From: Paracamarosporium sp. OC-R06-R3
Taxonomy: Eukaryota > Ascomycota > Dothideomycetes > Pleosporales > Didymosphaeriaceae
Length of the DNA: 64,000 nucleotides
Direction: 5' to 3'
Assembly (NCBI GenBank): GCA_019828545.1
Contig: JACVRA010000202.1
Coordinates: forward strand, 496,001 to 560,000
This document shows positions 11,249 to 20,258 of the stretch, piece by piece (positions within the stretch are counted from its first letter, which is position 1; every line of letters starts with the position of its first letter). Made by a program: the position numbers and the translations under genes. The notes beneath the pieces are model-generated. The model saw nothing but the letters and a program-made list of their open reading frames with translations, ran no database searches and was not told the DNA's origin.

Positions 11249-12646
11249 ATGAAGTTTTTGACTTTCGCAACAACTGCGGTGCTGAGCACCGTTTGCGCGA
11301 CGCCACTGAATAGTCGTGGAGCAGGCACGGTGGACACTCCAAGCAGCAGCGCTAAAACGGACTCATTGGCTGCTCGAGGTGCTGTTAATCTTGTTCGATA
11401 TCTCAAGGCAAACGGCTACGCAAACTCAACGTGTACCATAGATAACACGGCAGTGCGACGTGAATGGTACGGAGCAATACCGACAAATATGGTTACATGC
11501 TCATGTGCATCAGGTCGACTTTTAGCACTCCGGAAAAGAAAGCTTATATTGCTGCTGTCCAATGCCTCATCAGCAAGCCCTCGAAGACTCCATCAGCTCT
11601 GGCCCCTGGTGCCAAGACCAGAGTACGTATTTCCTGAGTTGGAAAAGAGCATACCTCAGCTGACCTTGTCCAGTACGATGACTTTGTCGCGGCGCACATT
11701 AATCAGACGTTGACAATTCACGGAACCGTGAGTTAACTCAACTATTTTAAGCGTGCCTCCTCTAACCTGAACAGGGTAACTTCCTTTCATGGCATCGATA
11801 CTTCACTTGGGCATATGAACAGGCGCTGAGGAACGAGTGTGGGTATGAGGGCTATCAACCGTACTACAACTGGCCGAAATGGTCAGATGATCCCTCCAAG
11901 TCACCAGTCCTGGATGGCAGCCATACCAGTATGTCTGGTGATGGTGCAAGCCAGCCTGGCCGCAATAACACTTGTATTCCATCCAACGACCTTTGCCAGA
12001 TCAGTCTCGCACCAGGAGATGGCGGGGGCTGTGTACAGTCAGGTCCTTTTAAAAAGTACGTCCTACTTCTTTTACTGCCATTGGTGCTTGCTCATGTTAA
12101 CATTACGATAGCTTTACCGTCAACCTGGGCCCTGTGGCACCTGTTCTCTCGGATGTAAAACCTAACGCAAACTTTTCCGGTCTTGGTTACAACCCGCGCT
12201 GCCTCCGTCGCGACATTTCCAAGATTGCTTCCACCCAGTGGAGCACCGATGACCAAGTCTCAACGCTAATTACCAACTTCACGGACTTCGCATCCTTCTC
12301 CACGAGGATGCAGGGTGACTTCCCCAACGGCTTTCTCGGTGTCCATACTGCAGGACATTTCACCGTGGGTGGTGACCCTGGAGGCGATCTCTTTGCATCC
12401 CCGGGTGACCCGTTCTTCTACTTCCATCATGCGATGATTGACCGGGTCTACTGGATATGGCAGAACCAAGACATTGCGACCAGACAGTATGCTATTGGTA
12501 ATACGATCACGGTGAATAATATGCCACCGAGCAGGAATGCCACTTTGGACGATACATTGGATTTGGGGTTTGTGGGGGTCGATACTATCACTATTCGAGA
12601 TGCGAGCAATACGCTTTCGGGACCGTTCTGCTACGTCTATGTATAA
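11249..12646 (+). CDS. Secreted tyrosinase (type-3 copper monooxygenase)
   Basis: Five exons (11249-11466, 11514-11622, 11674-11727, 11775-12055, 12112-12646) join to 398 residues. A signal peptide is clear (MKFLTFATTAVLSTVCA). The CuA site is seen in AAHINQTLTIHGTGNFLSWH followed by RYFTWAYEQALRNECG. The CuB site is seen in GVHTAGHFTVGGDPGGDLFA and SPGDPFFYFHHAMIDRVYW. The two halves hold the His ligands expected for a binuclear copper centre. Such short secreted ascomycete tyrosinases oxidise phenols extracellularly; the substrate here is unknown. The many N-x-S/T sites fit secretion. No C-terminal cap domain of the long, intracellular tyrosinase type is visible. Confidence 0.93.
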
Positions 12647-13327
12647 GAGTAACTGGGATAATCATGTACGTGGGTCTCACGCACCTATGTTGGTATAAGG
12701 CACAAGCCGTAGATGGGTCTTCGTATAGGCACAGTTCAATATATTTAGACGTATAATACCTACAAACGCGCTTTGGAGCAATAGAGAGACACCGCGAAGT
12801 TCAGACCATAACTTTGATACGTCATGCAGTTATCAAAGCAAGACTTTGAGTTCCATGTGGTGCAGTATCACAAATACAGGAGATCAGAATTACACAGTTT
12901 TGCTAGGGTTTCTCGACAAATACTCTTTCTAGGTGGTTTTTGTACCTTTGAATTCTTCTAGCTTATCTTTAAATACTTATACGTTTATAAATTTAGTAGG
13001 GTTTCGGGCACTGCAGGTTATTCAGGCAGTGGGGTTTGCTAATATAAGGTCGTAACAATCAGCTCACCCCTGGGTGGTAATGTGGCGTCACGGCCAACAT
13101 AGTCCATTGAACAACTAGTTCAGAAATCTTCCAAACCTTCCAATAGCGCATGGTAGGTGTCATATTGTCGGAGATCTATTCACAGATATAGCGAGGACAG
13201 AAGTTGCGTGGATTCGGCACTTAATGGAGATGCCTAGACAAAGGCTAACTAAGTACCTTTGACTGCGAATATCTTGAACGACCCTACCCCACAATTAGAA
13301 AATGTCTACTGAAGTGTGGCTCTTAAG
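12647..13327. other. Intergenic between convergent genes
   Basis: About 0.7 kb, the 3' flanks of the tyrosinase and the arsenite methyltransferase. AT-rich around 12,900-13,000. No gene or clear repeat seen. Confidence 0.6.
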
Positions 13328-14267
13328 CTAATACTGACCAGCCCATTCATTCAAATTCACGTTCTGGAAATTTGTCCTCATGCCCTCAATGACACCATCA
13401 ATGGGCTTTTGGCTCTTACAGCATCCACCAGCTTCTTGTGTATCCTCTCCAATGAAATCATCAATTTTCACTACTCTCGCTGGTCCACAACAGCCTGTGC
13501 CCGTGCTACTTTCATCATTCGTTTGCGTATACACGTTCAAATCCATACAAGCATCGATGACTAGTATCTGTCCGAATCCGGCCTCTTTTAGCCATGTCTC
13601 ATACTCTTCCTTCTTGCTCGCACCTGCTATGCAGCCTACATATAGCGCGACGTCATTCTTCATTTGATCAGGCAAATCTTGCTTGGTAAGAATATCTGAT
13701 ACCGCAAGGCGGCCTCCTGGTTTGAGTAGCCTGAAGATCTCTTTGAAGACTAGATGTTTTTCGAGATGTGGAACGAGATTGATGACACAATTCGATATCA
13801 CGACATCTGCCGTAGCGTCTGGGACGTTGATTGAGGTAATGGGAGAGGAGATGAAGACAGTGTTATTTACGGAAGCTTTGGATGCGTTTCGGCGAGCTTT
13901 GATGAGCATGTCCTAGTAGTCTTGTGATCAGTAATATCGCCCTATGTCAATAGAACATGAGACTCACCTCGTTCATGTCAACGCCTATGATCTTCCCTTT
14001 CTCGCCAACCTTTCTTGCCGCGAGGAAACAATCGAAACCGGCTCCACAACCTAGATCAATGACTGTCTCGCCCTCCCTTAGATTCACGAGCGCAAGTGGG
14101 TTTCCGCAACTGACACCTAAGTTCGCTTCTGCAGGAATGGAAGCGAGATCTGATGAAGTATAACCAAAAGCCTGAGCGATGATGTTGGGACCGGAATGGT
14201 GAGAAGGGGCCACAGCAGTTGCAGTATAACGGTCCTTGACGGCTTTGTATATGGCTTCAGAATCCAT
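13328..14267 (-). CDS. arsM: Arsenite S-adenosylmethionine methyltransferase (ArsM/AS3MT family)
   Basis: Two exons (14267-13968 and 13912-13328; intron GTGAGT...CTAG) give 294 residues. SAM-binding motif I reads VIDLGCGAGFDCFLAARKVG. Family hallmarks include NLGVSCGNPLALVNLREGE, SNCVINLVPH and YVGCIAGA, so the conserved cysteines that bind As(III) are present. The C-terminal part adds two vicinal cysteine pairs (TGCCGPA and GGCCKSQ). The enzyme methylates arsenite to mono- and dimethylated species in the cytosol; this is known for the family. Its start lies 444 bp from the start of a divergent bZIP gene, suggesting a shared promoter. Confidence 0.92.
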
Positions 14268-14711
14268 GTTGATATACTTGATAGCTGTGTTTTTTTAAGC
14301 TTCGTGATCTTGTAAAAATCGATTACAATATCTTGTCTGGAGGGTCAAGGTTGGTGATAATAACGCGAAAGCGGAAGTCATACGCGAAACAGCTTCGATT
14401 CACGCTGAAATCTATATTAACCAATTTCTTTCTTGCACGTATTTGTTTGTACTTGATCTGTCATTCTTAGATGGCCTGTACAAGCATGCCGATCTTTGCT
14501 TGTGGTATCTATCCTTGCCCTATGAGAGAGAGTTTACCCCGCTCGGTGTTAGCCTACTAACGCCGCCGATATGTCACTGCCAACGTGCTACAGCCTCATG
14601 CACCCAATGTCTCAAATCTTGAGGCAGCTCGCGCACACACTGTCCGATTTTAAGTCCTTTCCTTCCGCTATCTAGTCCACTAAATCTTACTATGCACCCC
14701 GCTCAATCATA
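14268..14711. promoter_or_regulatory. Shared divergent promoter region, arsM / bZIP
   Basis: 444 bp between two divergently oriented start codons, so both promoters must lie here. No factor-binding site could be assigned with confidence from inspection. The proximity suggests co-regulation, but this is inference. Confidence 0.55.
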
Positions 14712-15485
14712 ATGACTTCTTACACTTCAACAACCATCTCATCGCCCACATCAAGCTACACCTCCAGCTCCACTATTTCCACCAACTCCTCCAGCTCAAC
14801 AAGTCGCAAGCGTGCTCGTGTTACAGCCGAACACACACTCACCCGCGTGCGCGAAAACCAGCGCCGTCACCGTGCCCGTCGAAAAGACTACATCGCATCT
14901 TTAGAGCAGAAGCTCGCAGAGACAGAGGCGCAACTAGCCGAAGCCAAGGCAGAAATAGAAACACTTCGACAAGAAAGAGAGAGGAGGCAAGATAGTGTCG
15001 TTCAAGAGCAAAATGTCAGGGCTGGCATAGAGAACGAGATGCTGGCCCTGGAGCAGGTGGTCAACACGCTACCTGCGCCAGGAAATGTATTTACCTTCGA
15101 CATCTTGCCGGGGACAGGACTGCTGCCTGCTCTCCCTGTTAGCGCCCCCTCTGATGCGCCTGAGGTCCCGTCGCCGTCTCTTAACGTTCCAACGACGGGC
15201 CCGCCGCCGTGCTGCACCGACACCGAGCCCTCGCCTCCTGAACGCGCCACGTCACCTGAATGCGCATCCTGCCATACGCGGCCCGCACCCGCGCCTACAG
15301 AGAGCACAACACTCTGCGCGCAAGCCTACGTTATGATCGCGCAGCAGAACTTTCGGGGCATTGATGCGGGAACGATAAGGTTGTGGCTGTATCAGGGGTA
15401 CAGGAGAGCGAGGAGGGAAGGTGAAGGGTGCAGGGTAGAAAATGGGGCCTTATTTCGGTTGCTGGATTATATTAGTGGGGTGTAA
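14712..15485 (+). CDS. Atypical fungal bZIP transcription factor
   Basis: Intronless, 257 residues. Ser/Thr-rich N-terminus, then a basic region (RKRARVTAEHTLTRVRENQR, followed by RHRARRKDYI) and a leucine-zipper-like coiled coil (ASLEQKLAETEAQLAEAKAE, then IETLRQE), residues ~32-95. The basic region has the RENQRRxRARR form found in a group of Aspergillus-type bZIP factors rather than the classic NxxAAxxSR. A Pro-rich middle leads to a conserved C-terminal block (CAQAYVMIAQQNFRGIDAGT, then IRLWLYQGYRR, GEGCRVENGALFRLLDYIS) that this group shares. Nuclear DNA binding is expected. It sits head to head with the arsenite methyltransferase and could be its regulator; that link is inference only. 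Confidence 0.82.
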   Translation: MTSYTSTTISSPTSSYTSSSTISTNSSSSTSRKRARVTAEHTLTRVRENQRRHRARRKDYIASLEQKLAETEAQLAEAKAEIETLRQERERRQDSVVQEQNVRAGIENEMLALEQVVNTLPAPGNVFTFDILPGTGLLPALPVSAPSDAPEVPSPSLNVPTTGPPPCCTDTEPSPPERATSPECASCHTRPAPAPTESTTLCAQAYVMIAQQNFRGIDAGTIRLWLYQGYRRARREGEGCRVENGALFRLLDYISGV

Positions 15486-15693
15486 TGAAACGGACAGGAC
15501 ATCTAAATTAATCAAGTGAGAACACCCCTATACGCGTGGACCGGATGAAGAGTACGTTAGGAAATCCGATCAAATAGCTACCTATACGCTATGCATTTAC
15601 GCCTATGAACAAAGAGGTGAATTGAATTCATACTCGAATCGTTACCACCTATAGAAACGTGCATTACATCGTGAACCTTCATCAAGCAATCTT

Positions 15694-17589
15694 TTAGCGA
15701 CCCATGCGGATGACGCCTGCCGCCATCAGTTTTTGCACCTTGGCGCGGATGTTTGCGTTCTTCAGATGCTCTTGCAGGGCTGCCGGGTCGTCCTTGGCTT
15801 GCTGTAGAATGCTCTGCATGATGGGGTCTTGCAGAATTTGAACGATCTATGCCATATTAGCATGGTGATAGTCATAATATCAGAAAGTTGGACTTACCTC
15901 AGGGTCCCTTTGAATACGCTCCATTGTCTCCTGCTCTGACTCGCCCTCACGTGCTGAATACTGAGCCTGGAGCGCCTTCTGCTCCTGCTGCTGAATCTCA
16001 CGTGCATTCTTACCGCCCTCGTCGTGCTCCGCAGCTTCCGCGCAAACGTCGATACATTTATTGTACTCACGCATGGCGAAGTACGCCTGCGCTTTCCGTA
16101 GGTACGCGCGGATGAACTTGGGGTCGCGCTTGATAGCCTCGTCGCAGTCCTGTACCGCTGAAGGGAACGTGAGAAGCTTGATAAAGCAGGCTGCTCGGTT
16201 GGAGTAGCCACGCGGGTCCTCTGGTGCACGCTTGATCATCTCTGAGTACGCTTCAACGGCAGCTGGCCAGTCTGCTTCCTTGAACTTGGCATTTCCGAGC
16301 TCACGCGCCTTCTCTGCCTCCTCTGGGTTGATGTACGACTCCTTTTCTTGCTTGATCTTGGCTTTCTCAGCTGCTCGCAGCTTTGCAAGGACTTCCGGCG
16401 TCTTGTGTTCCGTCTGAGCCTTCTGGTAGTTGAGGATAGCATTGGCCAAGTCACCTTGCTTCTCGTACGCAGAACCAATACGTGCAAAAGCCTTTGCGAT
16501 CATCTTGAAGTCGGCGAAAATCTCACGTCCGTATTCCACGGCTTCTTTGCAAGCGTCGATGCAGCCTTGGTAGTCGCCTTTCTCGAACTTGGCTGCTCCG
16601 AGGTTCGTCAGGTAGGTGATGTCCTTGTGTGTCTCCCATGCCTTGGTGTACTGCTCGATAGCCTCGTCGAACTGACGCTTCTTGTAAAACTCTGTACCCT
16701 TCTTCTTCAACTCGTCAGCTTTGGCCTTGGCCTCCTTTGCTGCCTTGTCTTCTTCGCTCTCCTCTGGTTCGGGCTCGGGCTCGGGCGCCTTCTTTGGCTC
16801 TTCTTTCGGCGCTGGCTTGTAGTCTGGCATCTCGACATCCTCCTCAGCTTCTCCGGAAGCACTGGCTTGCTGAGCACCTGCCGGCGGCTCACCGAACGAC
16901 ATGTCAATGCCAAGTAGCACGCTCATGACCTGCAGGAACCGTGGATCCTGCATTGCCATTCCAACATCGTTCGGGTTCTTTTGTAGCTGCTGGAGCTTGC
17001 CCATGAATTCAGCGTCCGCGAGGAGTGGCGCAGTCTTAGGGTTGCTGGCGAGCTTCTGGAACATCTGCGGGTCGTTGAACATGCTACCGAGACCGCCTGA
17101 GGCATCACCGCCAGCGCCATCAGCTCGTGCTTCGGCTTCAATGGCACGCTTGACAGAGTCAAGACCGGCTTTGGCTTGCGCGTTGTTGGCGTCGAGTTTG
17201 AGTGCCTGCTCGAAAGCATCCGTTGCTCCGACTGGTCTTGTTAGCAATATCCTTTTGTAATCTGAGCATTGGAACGGTACCGAGATCGCCGCCGCCGTGT
17301 AGCGCAGTGCCTTTGCGTCCCCAGCCTTTTGCCCAGTCCGGCTTGATCTCTACCACCTTGTTCGCATCCTCGAGCGCCTTTGTGTAGTTCTTCAGCGAGG
17401 CATAAGCTCCCGAGCGGTTCGAGTAGAGGACGTGATTTGAAGAATCGAGCTCAATAGCTTGTGAAAACTTCTCGCTGCGACCTTGTGAGCATTTGCGCCT
17501 AGGCTGAGTCTGCGGGGAACCTACATGGACTCCTCGAACTTCTTCTCCGCGAAGAGCTTGTTGCCCTCCGCCTTGAGTGCGTCGGCCAT
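15694..17589 (-). CDS. STI1: Hsp70/Hsp90 organising co-chaperone STI1 (Hop)
   Basis: Four exons (17589-17525, 17474-17281, 17231-15898, 15846-15694) join to 581 residues, the usual size for STI1. Order seen: TPR1 (start [20 protein letters not shown], then [12 protein letters not shown]), DP1 ([20 protein letters not shown]), an acidic Pro/Glu linker ([12 protein letters not shown]), TPR2A ([20 protein letters not shown]), TPR2B ([20 protein letters not shown]) and C-terminal DP2 ([20 protein letters not shown]). It bridges Hsp70 and Hsp90 through TPR clamps in the cytosol (family knowledge). Intron 1 splits codon Ile after EES (donor GTAGGT), restoring EESIEKF. Divergent from the FolB gene with 421 bp between start codons, which contain a heat-shock-element-like site. 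Confidence 0.95.
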
Positions 17590-18010
17590 TGCGGTTAATG
17601 CGGAAAGCCGTGAAGGTTTATTATAAGACTCGTGCTGGGTATGGCGCTTGTTGCAGGCAGCGGTGGAGTGGTAAATAAATGTTCGGCGGCGGAGCTTCTA
17701 GCTCATTCTATAGGCGGAGCGGTGGTGCAGCCCCGCTACTACTCGAAGTGGGAAGGCGTCACATCGTCACAGTCAGGGCTGAAGGGCGTCGAGATGCAGC
17801 ACTGGTCCCATCGCCATTGTCGGGCCATTGTCCTCTCAAAGGCTGCACTCGAAAGGCAGATAAGGGCGTACCGCATTGTCTTGTCTGCGTTCAAGGTGAA
17901 CAACCTCGGCCCCAAATTCGGTCTCCCGTAGGTGCTCCCTTCCTATTTCGGAATATTATTGCTGAATCTGATATATGCGCAGGTTGTAGCCTCGCTACCA
18001 ATAGTCTACA
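17590..18010. promoter_or_regulatory. Divergent promoter region, STI1 / FolB-like
   Basis: 421 bp between two divergent starts. Open frames inside it have no recognisable domains. It includes a candidate heat shock element at 17696-17708. Confidence 0.6.
17696..17708. promoter_or_regulatory. Candidate heat shock element upstream of STI1
   Basis: The 13-bp block TTCTAGCTCATTC fits the alternating nTTCnnGAAnnTTCn pattern bound by HSF1, with the central GAA changed to GCT. It lies about 107 bp upstream of the STI1 start codon. STI1 is an HSF1 target in yeast. One imperfect unit is weak evidence alone. Confidence 0.35.
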
Positions 18011-18877
18011 ATGCCCTTGGAAACTGTACCTCCATTGATTCTCAAGGCAGTCTGGGGGGCTCAACCTGCTCAGCTAGCCGTCACAGACAAAATCACAGTT
18101 CGCAATCTGCAGGCTTCTGTCAATGCTGGTGTGGATGTGTGGGGTCGACCAAAGAAGCAGCGTGCTCTTGTCACTGTAACGCTGTCGTTGGCCAAGCCGT
18201 TCGATTCAGCTGCAGAAGCTGATGCTCTCGACAATAGTACGGTCCATTACGGGAAACTGAGCAAAGACATTCAGGCCTCCTTTGACAGTCAAGTTGAACG
18301 TCGAGATTCGTTGACTCTCGCTAACAATATTTGCGATGTTGCTCGAAGCACAGCCGGAGACGCACCTCTTGCTGCTATTGAGGTTGATGTGTTCTATCCC
18401 AAAGGTAGCATGTTTGGGGATGGAGCTAAGTACTCGCTTGGCAGAGCATTCTCCCAGGGTGAGCTCGAGAGTGTGTATAGGGAGCTGCATCTCCAAAATG
18501 TCCGGATACCATGTCTAATCGGAGTCAACGCGAACGAAAGACTACAAAAGCAACCGGTGGTTGTTAACATATGGATTCAGTGCCTGGCAGCTCATCGAGT
18601 AGATGATTACGAAAAATTGGAGGCTACAGTAGTCGACGTAAGAGAAACCCTACTAGTTACCGGCGTACTGTGTGCTGACTCCATCAAGGTAATATCAGGC
18701 TCCTCGTTTGAGACGCTTGAATCACTATCTACTACAGTCATCAATCATTTGCGGAGTAATTTCTTCACAGATGCATCGGATAAGGAGTCCTTCATCAGAC
18801 TTCAGATTGAGAAGCCACATGCCGTACCTGCAGCAGACGCACCGGTCATCGAGATATTCCGACCTGTTCGCGTATAA
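18011..18877 (+). CDS. Stand-alone tandem dihydroneopterin aldolase (FolB)-like protein
   Basis: Intronless, 288 residues. Two FolB-like halves are visible. The first (residues ~22-140) has DKITVRNLQASVNAGVDVWG, VTVTLSL, NSTVHYGKLSKDI and the IEVDVFYPKGS end. The second (~165-288) has LHLQNVRIPCLIGVNANERL, VVVNIWIQC, then IKVISGSSFETLESLSTTVI and a FIRLQIEKPHAV end. In fungi FolB normally forms the N-terminus of the trifunctional folate enzyme FOL1 as a similar tandem pair. Here no HPPK or DHPS domain follows, so this is a separate protein. Dihydroneopterin aldolase/epimerase activity in folate or pterin metabolism is possible but inferred. Confidence 0.82.
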   Translation: MPLETVPPLILKAVWGAQPAQLAVTDKITVRNLQASVNAGVDVWGRPKKQRALVTVTLSLAKPFDSAAEADALDNSTVHYGKLSKDIQASFDSQVERRDSLTLANNICDVARSTAGDAPLAAIEVDVFYPKGSMFGDGAKYSLGRAFSQGELESVYRELHLQNVRIPCLIGVNANERLQKQPVVVNIWIQCLAAHRVDDYEKLEATVVDVRETLLVTGVLCADSIKVISGSSFETLESLSTTVINHLRSNFFTDASDKESFIRLQIEKPHAVPAADAPVIEIFRPVRV

Positions 18878-20258
18878 AGCAATACTTGTGCGTTCGTATG
18901 CGTCAAGCCTAGGCGAAGTAGAGTAGCACCAATACCACAGGGATTTTCAACACCCCACGCGTGCACAAAAGACGGCGAACAGGGACCTCGCCTTTTTGAC
19001 CCTACATTGGGTGCGGTGCGGAGGTTTACATGCGGGCATGAACCCTGGACCTCAGCAGACGTGTGGCGCAGGACCACCTCCATCTCACCATACACAAAAC
19101 CCATGGATACATAAATTCGATACATTTTTGATGAGACCCAAGAAAAACCAAATATTGATTGAGGCAGTCAATCTCCACACCACCCAATTGGGATTCACAT
19201 TTACGAGCGGTGGCCTCGTATGCTGAGGGAGACCAGAACCGATGACACCATGACGAGAAAGCAGTCAACGAGTCGAGCCGGTCTGGCTCTCCTGCAGCCG
19301 CTGTCAAGCTAGCACTCTCCGGCCTGCAATTCCCCACGTGGGCAACGCACACCGCCCGTGGGCCCCCTCGGTGCACGCCCCAGAATACGATGCACAGGAC
19401 CATGATACATATTGTGGCGCCCGCCCCAACGCTTGTTTCCAGCCTTGGTCGATAGGTGCATCCGACCTCTGGACGTTCTCAACGGCCACGTCGCAGGCGT
19501 GGAACCGCTATCGAATCCTTTGCAAGGCAACACTAGGTCCCAGCGGGCTGCTCCAGACGGGGCGAATGTTGGGCGACTTCTCGCCAGGCCATAGCGTCAC
19601 AACCGCTGGCGATCCACCGCCTACGGACTGACCGCCTTGTGCCCCTGCTCGGGTGCTTTGCCGCGCGCGGGTGGTACGCCACTGGGCGGGCTGGAGCGCA
19701 GCCAGGCGACATGGGCCTTTTGATAATTTTGCATCCAGGAAGCTCTGACCACCACCTTTAGCCCTCAACAACAATTGTGCATCACGCGTTGATCTGGAGC
19801 TCTGTCCAGTCGCGGCGTGCAGATTGGTGGCAGAGTGGCCGGAATCGCCACTCGGGACGTCTCGCTGGAAGACGGTTCCAGCATCCTTGCGGACGATAGC
19901 TAATGCGGCGCGATGACGAGCGAGGGGTGAGGGGTATGGATTGGCGAGCTGCGAGCTTCAAAACCACATCAGGACGCAGCGTCGACGGCCCCTTAGCACA
20001 AGGAAGGCAGCTAGTCGGTGGCGCTGCGGTATAAAAGCTGTACGGTCGTCCCACGGTAGCTTCGTCCACGCTCCACTGCCCGTATCGTTGGCCCAGCACC
20101 CGCACCCATACCGCACGTTCTCGCCTGCCCCACGTTCGCGCAGCTACCCGCACGGGCCCACTGCGCCTGCCCTGAAGTACAAGTTTCCGCCCTGGTGCTT
20201 CTCCTAAACACCTTCGCCCTCCCTTTCCATTCCCTCTCCAAGACACATTCCGCACATC
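18878..20258. other. Intergenic with UGP1 promoter
   Basis: About 1.4 kb, GC-rich from ~19,300. Open frames on both strands lack domains. The right end holds a TATA-like box at 20030-20036 and a pyrimidine-rich leader just before the UGP1 start. Confidence 0.6.
20030..20036 (+). promoter_or_regulatory. TATA-like box upstream of UGP1
   Basis: TATAAAA lies about 223 bp before the assigned UGP1 start codon at 20259. Between them is a C/T-rich leader, common in strongly expressed fungal genes. Position and match only; no experimental support. Confidence 0.4.

Noticed and set aside
13316..13916. Plus-strand open frames opposite arsM
   Set aside because: Antisense shadows of the arsM exon.
11249..15485. 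Tyrosinase, arsM and bZIP as a biosynthetic cluster
   Set aside because: No polyketide, peptide or terpene backbone gene nearby; the functions do not form one pathway.
19020..19060. Possible tRNA B-box (GGTTCA-like on the minus strand)
   Set aside because: No matching A-box or cloverleaf could be traced.
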